From: Rhodopirellula islandica
GTDB lineage: Bacteria; Planctomycetota; Planctomycetia; Pirellulales; Pirellulaceae
Length of the DNA: 64,000 nucleotides
NCBI RefSeq assembly: GCF_001027925.1
Contig: NZ_LECT01000054.1
Span: forward strand, 124,001-188,000
Direction of reading: 5' to 3'
Below the pieces are notes generated by a model. That model was not told the DNA's origin. It was given only the letters and a program-made list of their open reading frames with translations, and did not search any database. The position numbers and the translations under genes were made by a program. Each line of letters opens with the position of its first letter. Within the stretch, counting starts at the first letter, position 1. This document shows positions 1-10,300 of the stretch, in pieces.

Positions 1-62
1 GCAGGCTGATTCGAAATCAGTTGTCCAGCAATGGATTGCGGGTTCGAGTCCCGTGTCCTCCG
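1..62 (+). tRNA. tRNA-Ser (anticodon CGA), 5' end outside the window
   Basis: The window starts inside a class II tRNA. An anticodon stem-loop with loop TTCGAAA lies at about 4-18, giving anticodon CGA. It is followed by a long variable arm (about 20-37), a T-arm with TTCGAGT loop (38-54), the acceptor 3' strand at 55-61 and discriminator G62. The long variable arm and G discriminator fit tRNA-Ser. No CCA is encoded after position 62. The D-arm and 5' acceptor strand are missing because of the window edge, so the acceptor pairing cannot be checked. Confidence 0.9.
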
Positions 63-73
63 CTGCTATGAAA

Positions 74-112
74 GACCTCGCAAAGCGTTTTGTTTTGCGA
101 GGTCTTTTTTTT
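74..112 (+). terminator. Rho-independent terminator of the tRNA
   Basis: A perfect 11 bp stem (GACCTCGCAAA at 74-84 and its complement at 94-104) is followed directly by an eight-T run. It sits 12 bases after the tRNA end, so it most likely ends the tRNA transcript. Confidence 0.88.
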
Positions 113-186
113 GGGGTCCCAACGCGAACGCGGGTTGGTTTGAACGTCGCTGACGGTGATTGTTGCGGGCGGGTGCTCGATCGCGA

Positions 187-2397
187 TCAACGGGAACCGT
201 CGGCGTCGCTCCAGATGGATCGCAATTCATGGGCGTCCAACTTGAGAAGCTTGGCCGTTCCGCCGCGTGCCGTGACCGTGATGGAGGTGGACGGTTGTCT
301 CGCAGGTCCCGGCCCGCTGATGAAGACGCGGCCCTCGTTGCCGATGATTTCGGTCAGTGATCGATCGGCGAGGACTCGCACACTGATCTTGCCATCGACC
401 GGATTCAGCGGCGTTTCGTTGAGATTTTGTGTCTTCGCGTCGTACCGGATGGTTCGGCCGGCAACGGTCAGTTCCAACGAGGAGGCGGTTCCGATCTCAA
501 TCGTGCATTGAACGTCGAGCAGATCGGACCCGACGGGAAGCGAGATCGCTTCGTCGGCGGTCAAGTCTTGCGGCGGAAGCTGATGGCGATTGGACCTCAA
601 CGCTTCGATTTCATCGATTGGTTGAGCAAACATGCGAACTCCGTCCTCGGTGGTTCGCAGCGACAGTTCGTGAGGGAAGCTGAAGTGTTGGTTGTACGGC
701 CCCGGCGCGTTGATTCGCAGCCAGCCCATTTGAATCCTTCGGCCATCGGGCGTGTTGTCGAAGGTTTGGGAGGCGTAGTAGTTGCCCCAGTGGACTTGGT
801 GTTTGCCCACGTGTTCCGGCGTGAAGGTTTTGCCATCAAATGAGCCGATGGCGTACTTGGCATCGGCCGCGAACACGACCCAGCGAGAATTGGCTTGGTC
901 GCTATCAATGGGCAATTCGAACAACTCGGTGCATTCAAAGTAGCCGGGGAGATGGCTTTGCAGCGTCCAATCCTTGAGGTTGATGGACGTGTAGAAAGCG
1001 GCGTTTTGTCCGTGTTCAGGATGTTCGTCGTAAACGACCATCACCCAGTGACCGCCAAGCTCTTTCGCCGCTTCATTCAGCGGGGTGTCGGCGTCATCGT
1101 AGGTGTACCAGATGACTTTGGGATCGCGGCCTTGGTGCTTGACGATCGGGTTGCCTTCGTACCACTGGAACGTCTTGCCGCCGTCGTTGCTGTACGTCAC
1201 CGCTTCGCCGGAACCGGTGTCCGTGAGAAACGCCACCAGTGTGTTTTCGCCCCACCCACTGGTGTTGTGTTTGTCCACCGTGGCTCCGCCTGAAAAACAA
1301 TTGCCGGTGGCCATAGTTTTGGGAAACAGCTTGTTGGGTTGTTGTTCCCAGTGCAGCAGGTCTTGGCTGGTTGCGTGTCCCCAGGTCATGTTGCCCCAGG
1401 GCAAGGAAACCGGGTTGTGTTGGAAAAAGAAGTGCCACGTTCCGTCGTGATAGACCATGCCGTTGGGGTCATTGATCCAGCCTACTTTTTGGGTGAAGTG
1501 AAACTGCGGTCGATGCGGTTCTCGGTAAAACTCACCTTCGCCGGGAACGCTGTTCGACTGTCGAACCGCGGCGAAACCTTCGTCGGTCACCTTGGTCGCA
1601 ACAACCCGAGCGTTCTGGCCTTGGTAGGCGTCGATTGTGAAGTACGCGTGCCAGTCGGTTGTTTCCGCGGACGTGGCGATCGTCAAATCGTATCGACGGA
1701 CTTCCTTGTCATCTGCGAAGAGCTGGATTTGCCCCTTGCCACGTCCCGCGTTTTCGATGGGGATGACCAGGTAAGTGTCCGTGACGACGAACGCTTTCTC
1801 GCGACGATCCCATTCGGGCAGGTTGGGTTTGGTATCCGTTTGAACGAGGTGGTCGACGTTGATGTGTCCCCACCCGGCGGTCGCTTGATCAACGATCTGG
1901 AGCTGGACGGTCTGGCCAGCAAGCTCGCTGAGATTCCAAAACGCGGGTGCGAGAGCTTCGCTGCCACCGGATTGGGTGTTTTCACCGGTGATCGTCTGAA
2001 CGACTTGTCCGTCGACCAGGAGGTTCATGCAAGTCTTGTTGGCGTGCCCACCGCCTCCGATCAGAAACGTGAGGTAATCGCGTTCCACTGCGAACGGTGG
2101 CGACGTCAGAGTTCCGGTTGCCCGGTCGCCTCCTCGGAACGAGTTCACCAATCCGGAGCCTTCGTACCCGCTCACTTGCATTTGCCCCGGCAAGGTTCCC
2201 CTGGCGGGGCCCGTTCCGAATGCATCGCCTTGGGTGATCCAGTCGCCGTAGGAGTCGCCTTCGAAATCAGCGATGACGAGATCGGCCTCGGGCGTGTCTT
2301 GGGATTGCACCAATTCAGTGGCGTGCAAGGCAAAGGAAACAACGAGCAACGCGATCAGCTGTTTTCGGAGATGCAGCGAGTTGGGTAGCGAGATCAT
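187..2397 (-). CDS. Secreted glycoside hydrolase family 32 (levanase/fructan beta-fructosidase type)
   Basis: A 736-residue exported enzyme expected to hydrolyse beta-fructosyl links in sucrose, levan or inulin. The start chosen at 2397 gives a hydrophobic signal peptide (MISLPNSLHLRKQLIALLVV) ending near VQSQ; the upstream in-frame extension does not look like protein. After the signal comes a jelly-roll-like carbohydrate-binding region (about residues 40-190), then a DUF4980-like segment, then the five-bladed GH32 propeller. The nucleophile motif WINDPNG, the GRDPK motif and the acid/base motif ECTELF are all present, so the enzyme should be active. The C-terminal ~150 residues form the GH32 beta-sandwich. 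Exact substrate (levan versus inulin versus sucrose) cannot be read from sequence. It is divergent from the outer-membrane protein gene. Confidence 0.9.
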   Translation of the reverse strand: MISLPNSLHLRKQLIALLVVSFALHATELVQSQDTPEADLVIADFEGDSYGDWITQGDAFGTGPARGTLPGQMQVSGYEGSGLVNSFRGGDRATGTLTSPPFAVERDYLTFLIGGGGHANKTCMNLLVDGQVVQTITGENTQSGGSEALAPAFWNLSELAGQTVQLQIVDQATAGWGHINVDHLVQTDTKPNLPEWDRREKAFVVTDTYLVIPIENAGRGKGQIQLFADDKEVRRYDLTIATSAETTDWHAYFTIDAYQGQNARVVATKVTDEGFAAVRQSNSVPGEGEFYREPHRPQFHFTQKVGWINDPNGMVYHDGTWHFFFQHNPVSLPWGNMTWGHATSQDLLHWEQQPNKLFPKTMATGNCFSGGATVDKHNTSGWGENTLVAFLTDTGSGEAVTYSNDGGKTFQWYEGNPIVKHQGRDPKVIWYTYDDADTPLNEAAKELGGHWVMVVYDEHPEHGQNAAFYTSINLKDWTLQSHLPGYFECTELFELPIDSDQANSRWVVFAADAKYAIGSFDGKTFTPEHVGKHQVHWGNYYASQTFDNTPDGRRIQMGWLRINAPGPYNQHFSFPHELSLRTTEDGVRMFAQPIDEIEALRSNRHQLPPQDLTADEAISLPVGSDLLDVQCTIEIGTASSLELTVAGRTIRYDAKTQNLNETPLNPVDGKISVRVLADRSLTEIIGNEGRVFISGPGPARQPSTSITVTARGGTAKLLKLDAHELRSIWSDADGSR

Positions 2398-2818
2398 GGA
2401 GCACGTGCTGGCGGGGAGGAGAGACCAGGGGACCGATTCGCGAAACCGAATTTCGATTTCGGTCCGAGACACTCTGTGGCAGGAGGGACGCCGCGATTGT
2501 ATTCGAAAGGCGACAAGGGGGTGTCCACGCATGACCTTGGGAGGCGGCTGACCTTCCTGCCCGGGAAACTCAAAGTGAGAGCCGGTTGATCGGATTCCGG
2601 TCGGAATTTCACCAGACTCTCTTGTTGGCGAGGCTCGCTGGTGTGTAGTACAGCATGGTTGCAGTGTTGACGTGGCACGAGGTGCGCACGCACGGTCTCT
2701 CTGAACATCCGAGGGACCAAGCGTTGAGGCGGATCAGGCCGCCACGACTCACCGCTGTTTTGAATCAGAATCTCTGAACTTGAACGACGACGGGTCTCCC
2801 CCGGTGTCCCATTCATTC
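2398..2818. other. Intergenic region between divergent genes
   Basis: About 420 bases separating the starts of the GH32 gene and the BBP7 gene. It must contain both promoters, but I see no confident -35/-10 pair, operator palindrome or RNA gene. Open frames crossing it lack protein-like composition. Confidence 0.4.
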
Positions 2819-4213
2819 ATGAATATTGTCCGACTCCTACCGTGGTTCGCGATTCTGGGGTGCATGCTGGCACCGCAGAACGTCTCGGCTCAAAGTCCAA
2901 ACGGGGCGTCGAGTCGGGCCAAAGCGGCGAAGCCAACTGAAAAGATGACTTGGTATCCCCAGTCGATCAACGGCAAGAGCACTGAGGCTGCACCCGCCGA
3001 TTCCCTCAACGGGAGTGTTCCGACCGACTCCGTGGTGGAAGGCGTTTCGTTTGATTCACCCCAGTACTTCGATTCACCCGAGTACGAGGTTTACGAGGAA
3101 CCCTTTCACGGCATCCGTTCGTGTGACGGATGTGGTGATTGCGATCAATGCATCTCTCGTCGATCGGCACGTCGATTTTGGGTCCGTGCGGAATACTTGC
3201 TGTGGTCGCTCGATGGAATGGACTTGCCACCTTTGGTGACAACCAGTCCGGCTGGCACCGACCCAGAGGACACCGGCGTGCTGGGGCAATCCGGAACAAC
3301 GACGTTGTTTGGAAACAGCAACGTGCTGGATTCGATGCGGTCCGGTTTGCGTGTGACGCTGGGATGGAGCGACGACCATTGTGGCAACGGATTTGAACTC
3401 AGCGGCCTGGGAATCTTCCAAGACGACGAGACCTATCAAAGCAATCGAGGCTTGTTGGCTCGTCCTGTGTTTGACACCGAAGCGGGAGCCGAGTCATCGA
3501 TGTTGATCGCTCACCCCGATTTTCTGACAGGGTCTGTCAACGTCCAAGCGGAAAGCGAGTTGGCGTCGTTTGAGTTCAACCGCCGCCAAGTGTTGTCTTC
3601 CATGCGAGGCCAACGAGTGGATTTCCTGGTGGGATATCGATACGGCAACCTGAACGAAATGCTGCGGGTCGATCAATCCTCGGTGTACACAGCAGCCCAA
3701 GGCCCAATCATCTCAGGCACAACCGTGGACCTGTTTGATCAGTTCGAAGCGGACAACCAATTCCATGGGGCTCAAATTGGCCTGCAGTTTCAGCGCTGCG
3801 TCGGTGCGACGACCTGGGACGCTCACGCCAAGATCGCGTTTGGAGTCAATCGAGGCGAAACAACCATCGCCGGACAAACAACCAACACCGTTCCGGCCGG
3901 AGGGTCAGCAACTTTCGCGGGCGGTTTGCTGGCCCAGTCGACCAACATCGGGAGCTATGACGATTCGTCGTTCATGGCGCTCCCCGAAATCGGATTGAAC
4001 TTGACGACTCAAGTTCATCGCGACATGAAATTGACGATCGGATACAGTCTGATGGTTTGGTCCGATGCCGTTCGAGTGGACGACGCGATCGATCGCAACG
4101 TCTCGCAGTTCCCACCGGAAGCACCGACGGGAAGCAATCAACCGGCGTACGAACTGACGACGAGCAGCTTCATTGCTCACGGATTGAACATCGGGGCTGC
4201 GTTCCAGTTCTGA
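2819..4213 (+). CDS. BBP7-family outer-membrane beta-barrel protein
   Basis: A 464-residue exported protein. The start at 2819 (MNIVRLLPWFAILGCML) gives a clean signal peptide ending near VSAQ; a start 39 bases upstream is possible but would bury it. A low-complexity, acidic segment follows, then a Cys-rich patch (CDGCGDCDQC, about residues 100-115). Next comes the BBP7 (DUF1551) signature FWVRAEYLLWSLDGMDLPPL, and alternating beta-strand segments to the C-terminal phenylalanine, as in outer-membrane barrels. BBP7 proteins are abundant and functionally uncharacterised in planctomycetes; pore or surface function is inferred. It is converging on the giant cadherin-like gene, with a hairpin between them. 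Confidence 0.85.
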   Translation: MNIVRLLPWFAILGCMLAPQNVSAQSPNGASSRAKAAKPTEKMTWYPQSINGKSTEAAPADSLNGSVPTDSVVEGVSFDSPQYFDSPEYEVYEEPFHGIRSCDGCGDCDQCISRRSARRFWVRAEYLLWSLDGMDLPPLVTTSPAGTDPEDTGVLGQSGTTTLFGNSNVLDSMRSGLRVTLGWSDDHCGNGFELSGLGIFQDDETYQSNRGLLARPVFDTEAGAESSMLIAHPDFLTGSVNVQAESELASFEFNRRQVLSSMRGQRVDFLVGYRYGNLNEMLRVDQSSVYTAAQGPIISGTTVDLFDQFEADNQFHGAQIGLQFQRCVGATTWDAHAKIAFGVNRGETTIAGQTTNTVPAGGSATFAGGLLAQSTNIGSYDDSSFMALPEIGLNLTTQVHRDMKLTIGYSLMVWSDAVRVDDAIDRNVSQFPPEAPTGSNQPAYELTTSSFIAHGLNIGAAFQF

Positions 4214-4292
4214 TGCGACGTTCGCATGCACGCGAAAGCACTGGGGCGAGCGGAATGATGCTCTCGCAGTCCCGTTTCAATTCATCATCCGA

Positions 4293-4326
4293 CCACCCAC
4301 GTTGGGCCGAAGTCAAACGTGGGTGG
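4293..4326. terminator. Hairpin between convergent genes (candidate bidirectional terminator)
   Basis: CCACCCACGT at 4293-4302 pairs with 4317-4326, extendable by one or two base pairs. It lies between the 3' ends of the BBP7 gene and the cadherin-like gene. There is no T-run on either side, so intrinsic termination is only a suggestion. Confidence 0.5.
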
Positions 4327-4341
4327 GGCGGACGACAACGA

Positions 4342-7300
4342 TCACACAGTGGTCTCAATGGTGATCGTGAGCACTTCTTCCACGGCCGCTCCGTACCGGT
4401 CAGTTGACAAGACACGTATGCTGTAGCTGGATTGAGTCGATTCGTCGGCCTCGAAGTTGGTTTGCAAAACGCCGTCGACGATGGTGAACGAAGCGTTGTC
4501 GCTGCCACCGGTTCCGGCGACCAATTCGAACGTGTGGTCGTCGAAGTCGTTGGCGTCGATGGCAGACAAGTTTCCGACCGTCGTGCCGCTCAATGCACCG
4601 TCCGCGACGGTGCTGTTGTCCAGCAGGATGCCAGTCGGTGCAACGTTGTCTTCGGTGACAATCAAATCCGCCGTGTCCTCGAAGGTGAGCCCATCGGAGT
4701 CGGTCACGCGAACGCGAATCGAGTAGAGGGCTTGGATGGCATCATCGGTTGCTTCAGCGGTTCGCAAGGCCCCGTCGATCAATGTGAATTTATCGTTGTC
4801 GAGGTCACCATCACCATCTGCGAATTCAAACGTGAAGGTGTCGCCGGCGTCTTGGTCGATCGCTCCCAGTTCACCGATCAGAAACCCGCTGGCTTGACCA
4901 CTGGCAACGGCAGGGAACGCCAAAGCCAATCCAGTGGGGGCTTCGTTGATATCAGTGACCCCGATCAGGAAGGATTGGCTGACCGTCGCTCCGACTGCAT
5001 CGGTGCTTTGAATGCGAACGGAGTACGTCGATTGAGTTTCAAAGTCAAAGGTCGCGGCGGTCACCAGGTTGTCTCCGTCGATCGCAAACAAGGTGTTGTC
5101 AGTGTCACCCACACCACCGACCAAAGAATACGTGAACGTGTCGGAAACATCGGTGTCGGTGGTGCTGAGACCACCCACGACCGTGCCGATGGCTGCGTTT
5201 TCCGCGACCGCGGTGTCGTCAAGCGAAATGGCGGTGGGGGCTGCGTTGGTGTCCGTCACGGTGATTGTGAACGTTTGCTCCACGAAAGAACCGCCTGCAT
5301 CGGTGCTTCGCACTCGAATCGAGTAGGACGGTTGAGTTTCCATGTCGAGCGTCGTTGCGGTCACCAGATTTTCACCATCCACTGTGAACGATGCGTTGTC
5401 GGTGTCTCCATCACCAGCGACCAAGGTGTAGGTGAAGGTGTCCGATGCATCGACGTCAGCGGTCCCAAATGTTCCAACCGTGGTGCCCGAGGCTGATTCT
5501 TCTGTGATAACGCTACTGCTGATCGAAACCGCGGTGGGATCCTCGTTCACATTGGTGATCGTGATGGTCAGAGCTTGCTCAAAAGTGGCTCCGCCAGAAT
5601 CGGTTGTTTGAATTCGAACCGAGTAGGACGATTGAGTTTCGAAGTCCAACGTGGTCGCCGTCACCAAATTGCTGCCGTCGATGGTGAAGGCCGCGTTGTC
5701 GGTGTCACCATCGCCGCTGACGAGAGCGTATGTGAACGTGTCACCGGCATCCGCATCGGTGGTGCTGAGTTCACCGACCGTGGATCCGGATGCGGTGTCT
5801 TCTGCGATGCTGCTGTTGTCAATCGCGATCGCGGTGGGAGTCGCGTTCACACTGGCGTCGGTGATCGTGATCGTCAGAGCTTGCTCAAAGGTCGCTCCGG
5901 CCGAATCGGTTGTTTGAATCCGAACCGAATAAGACGCTTGGGTATCGAAGTCAAACGTGGTCGCCGTCACCAAGTTGCTGCCGTCGATGGTGAAGGCAGC
6001 GTTGTCGGTGTCGCCATCGCCGCTGACGAGAGCGTATGTGAACGTGTCACCGGCATCCGCGTCGGTGGTGCTGAGTTCACCGACCGTGGATCCGGAAGCG
6101 GTGTCTTCTGCGATGCTGCTGTTGTCAATCGCGATCGCGGTGGGAGTCGCGTTCACACTGGTGTCGGTGATCGTGATCGTCAGAGCTTGTGTGATGGTCG
6201 CGCCGTTCGAATCCGTGGATTTGACTCGGACCGAATAGGACGACTGGGTGTCGAAGTCGAAGGTGGTCGCCGTCACCAGATTGCTGCCATCGATGACGAA
6301 GGAAGCGTTGTCGGTGTCGCCATCGCCACTGACGAGTTCGTAGGTGAAGGTGTCGCCAGTATCCGCGTCGGTGGTGCTGAGTTCACCGACGGTTGTTCCC
6401 GATGCGACGTCTTCAGCGATCGTCGAGTTGTCCAGTGCCAGTGATGTGGGGGCGTCGTTGGAGTCCGTCACTGACAGGGTCAGGGTTTGCTCCAACGTGG
6501 CGCCACCGGAGTCAGTGGTTTGCACCCGTATTGAGTAGGAGGACTGTGTTTCGAAGTCAAAGGAGGTTGCCGTGACGAGGTTGCTACCATCGATGGTGAA
6601 AGCGGCGTTGTCGGAGTCGCCATCGCCGCTGACCAAGGCATAAGTGAATGTGTCCGAAGCGTTCGCGTCGGTGGTGCTGAGCGTTCCGACGGTGGTTCCG
6701 ACGGTGGCGTGCTCCTCGATGTCCGTGTTGTCGATCGAAATCGCGGTCGGCGCGACGTTGGCTTCGCTTTCGGTGATGGTGATCGTCAAGACTTGTTCAA
6801 ACGTGGCTCCCGCAGAATCCTCGGTTTGAACTCGAATCGAATAAGACGACTGGGTGTCGAAGTCGAACGTGGTGGCCGTCACCAAGTTTCCACCGTCGAT
6901 CGTGAAGGCGGCGTTGTCAGTGTCCCCATCGCCACTGGCCAAGGTGTAGGTGAAGGTGTCCGACGCATCGGCGTCGGTCGTGCTGAAGGCACCCACGGTG
7001 GTTCCGGAGGCGGCGTCTTCCGAAACGCTGCTGTTGTCCAACGCAATTGCGGTGGGGACTTCATTGGTGTCGGTCACCGTGAGCGTGAGGACTTGCTCGA
7101 AAGTCGCGCCAGCGGAGTCCGTTGACTGAACTCGAATCGAGTAGGACGACTGTGTTTCAAAATCGAACGTGGTTGCCGTCACCAGATTGCCACCACTGAT
7201 CGTGAAGGCGGCGTTGTCAGTGTCACCATCTCCCGCAACCAAGGCGTACGTGAAAGTGTCCGACGCATCGTCGTCTGTTGTGGTGAAGGCACCGACGGTT

Positions 7301-10300
7301 GTTCCCGATGCGGTGTCTTCGGCGATCGTGGCGTTGTCAATCGCGATCGCAGTTGGCGCGTCGTTCACGTCCGTGGCAGTGATCGTGAAGGTTTCCACGG
7401 TCGACAAACCAAACGGGTCCGTGCTTTGGATTCGAACCGAGTAAGACGATTGCGTTTCAAAGTCCAGCGATGCTGCGGTCACCAAATCGTTGCCGTCAAT
7501 CGCGAAGGAGGCGTTGTCGGTGTCACCCGTGCCGCTCACCAACGTGTAGATGAACGAATCCATCGCGTTGGCATCGGTCGTGCTGAGAGTGCCAACGGTG
7601 GTGCCGACATCGGCGTTTTCTTCCACGTCGTTGTTGTCAATCGCGATCGCGGTGGGGGCCACGTTCGTGGACGTGATCGTGATCGTGAAGGTCTCTTCGG
7701 TGGAAAGACCGTCCGCATCTTGAGCCTGCACTCGGACCGAGTAGGAAGACTGCGATGACTGGTCGGCGGCAAACGCGGTGATCAGTTCTCCATTGGAGAT
7801 CGTGAAGGAGGCGTTGTCGGTGTCGCCGGTTCCGGAAACCAATGTGTAGGTGATCGTGTCGCCGACATCGGGGTCGTCGGTACCCAGGGTTCCGACCGTC
7901 GTGCCACTTGGCTCGCCGGTGGCAACATGCGTGCCGGACAAGGAGATCGTGGTCGGTGCTTCGTTGACGCTGGAGACCGTGATTGTGAAGGTTTCTTCGA
8001 TGAATTCGCCGGTTGAGTCGGTGCTGCGAACTCGGATCGTCAACGTGCCTTGTGTTTCGGCGTCGAGCGATCCAGCGGCTTGCAATTCGTCGCCCGAAAT
8101 CGCGAACAACGCGTTGTTGTCGTCACCTTCTCCGGTCACAAAGGTGTAAGTGAATGTGTCGCCAGATGTCGGGTCGGTGGAACTGAATGTGCCAACGGTG
8201 TCTCCTGCCGATCCATTTTCAGCGACGGTGGAATCACTGAGTGTGATCGCGGTCGGTCCTTCGTTGCTTTGAACGATCGTGAAGACTTGCTCAAACGTTT
8301 CGCCGCCTGAATCCGACGTCTGAATCCGAATGCTGTAGCTGCTTTGCGTGTCAAAGTCGATCGTCGTCGCGGTTCGCAGTTCATTGCCGACGATGGTGAA
8401 CGAAGCGTTGTCGGTGTCCCCCGTGCCGGAAACCAACGAATACGTGAACGTGTCGGAGGCATCCACGTCGGTGGTGGTGAAGGAGCCAACCACGGTCCCG
8501 GAAACCGAATCATCGGCAATCGAATCGTCGCTCAAAGCGATCGCGGTGGGCGCCTCGTTGATGTCATCGACATTGATCGTGAAGGTTTGATCGAATGACA
8601 ACCCGCCTTGGTCGGTCGTGCGAACGACGACGGAATAACTGCTCTTGGTTTCGAAATCGAACGTTTCGGTGGCGACCAACGAATTGCCGGAGATGGCGAA
8701 CGTCGTGTCGGTGGTGCTGCCATCGATGGAAACGATGCTGTAGGTGAACGTGTCACCGGTGTTGCTGTCAGTGGTCGACAAATCGCCCACCGCCGTGCTG
8801 ATTGCTTCGTTTTCAGCGATCGATGAGTCGCTCAGCGAGATTGCCGTGGGAGCGACATTTTGATCGGTGACGGAGAGCGTGAAGACACGCTCCAGTGTGC
8901 GTCCGGTCGAGTCGGTGGTTTGAACACGAATGGTGTAGGTGTCTTGAACGGATGCGTCGAACACTTCCGCGGTCACCAAGGTGTTGCCTGAGATGGTGAA
9001 CGAACCGTTGTCGGTGCTGCCGGTTCCAGAAACCAAGGCATAGGTGTGCGTGTCACCGGAGTCCGGGTCCATCGTGGAGAATGTTCCCACGGAAGTCCCG
9101 ACTGCCACATTTTCTGCGACGGTGGTGGTGGAGAGGCTGATGCTTGTCGGCGCTTGGGCATCCGGCAGGTCAGGAATGTTTGGCGTCGACAAACCAACGA
9201 CCCGTCTCAGCAGGTCGCTGGCGTCCAAGGGGCTCAATCCGTCTTGTCCGGTCACATCACCGAGCAAATCAGGGTCGATTGCTGCGAAGGGAACAAAGGC
9301 CTCGCCCGATCCGGTTGCATCTGTGATGACGAAGCCGGTGTCCAGGTCAACTCCAACTCGAGCAACCAAACGCGCGTCTTCTGCGTCGTAGCGGCGGTTT
9401 GCATTGACGTCGCCAGGAAACGCCACGACTTGAATGGCGTCGTCCGCGGTGGCGGTCATGCCCCCGGCATTCACTTCCAAGGAACTGATCGTCAGTGTTC
9501 CCGTCGAGCCATACGGTGCGTCCTCAGGAATGGTGGCGATGAGATCGATGATGTCCGCTTGGCCGGCATCCATTGCCTCCAGGCTGAAGAAGGTGATCGT
9601 GGCGACACCGGGGGTGTCCAGGTTCGCTTCGACTTGGCTTCCGGTCGGGGCGTCTTCGCCCAGTTGGACACCGGAGATGTCCAGCATGGCCGGGTCGTAC
9701 TGAATTGTCAGCGTCACCGAGGTCACGCCATCGGCGTTGCTGAGTTGAATGGGCAATCCGGCGGGCAACTCGGTTCCGCTGCCGCCGACCGGCAACTGAA
9801 CCGTTTGGCTGGGGCCGCGAACGATGTCAGGCAAACCAACGACCAACGAGGCGGGGCTGGCAACCGTGAACGTGGTGACGTAGTTGCCACCCGCCGTTCC
9901 GTCGCCATCGCCATCCAGAAGTTCTCCGTCGGCGAGGTCCGTGAATCCGTCACTGGCACTTCGAAGGGTCGCCGTGTAAGTGTCCGCTGCGAGCGGTCCA
10001 TCGGTGGCAATGAATGTAACGGTTGTGCCGTTTACAACGAGTGAACCACGCACTTCGCCGGTGGTGGCACCCTGCAATGTCACGTCGGCCGCACCGGCGT
10101 CGCCTGCTTCGGTGTCGTAAAGGCTGAGTTGCGGGATGCTGACTTCTTCACTCAGTTCGGCGGTGAAGCCCGATGGAGTGGGAGCAAAGGAAGCAATCGT
10201 GGCAGCCAGCACCCGACGTGACTCCAGCGATTCCACCTTCAATCGTCGATCACTGGATCCGAGATATCGGTTCTTGTGACGGGAATGGCGGGATTGATTC

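Noticed and set aside
1339-2388. A 349-codon plus-strand frame opposite the GH32 gene
   Set aside because: It is antisense to a well-supported enzyme and has no recognisable protein features.
4432-10044. Long plus-strand frames opposite the cadherin-like gene, with their own repeats
   Set aside because: Their repetitiveness mirrors the coding repeats on the other strand.
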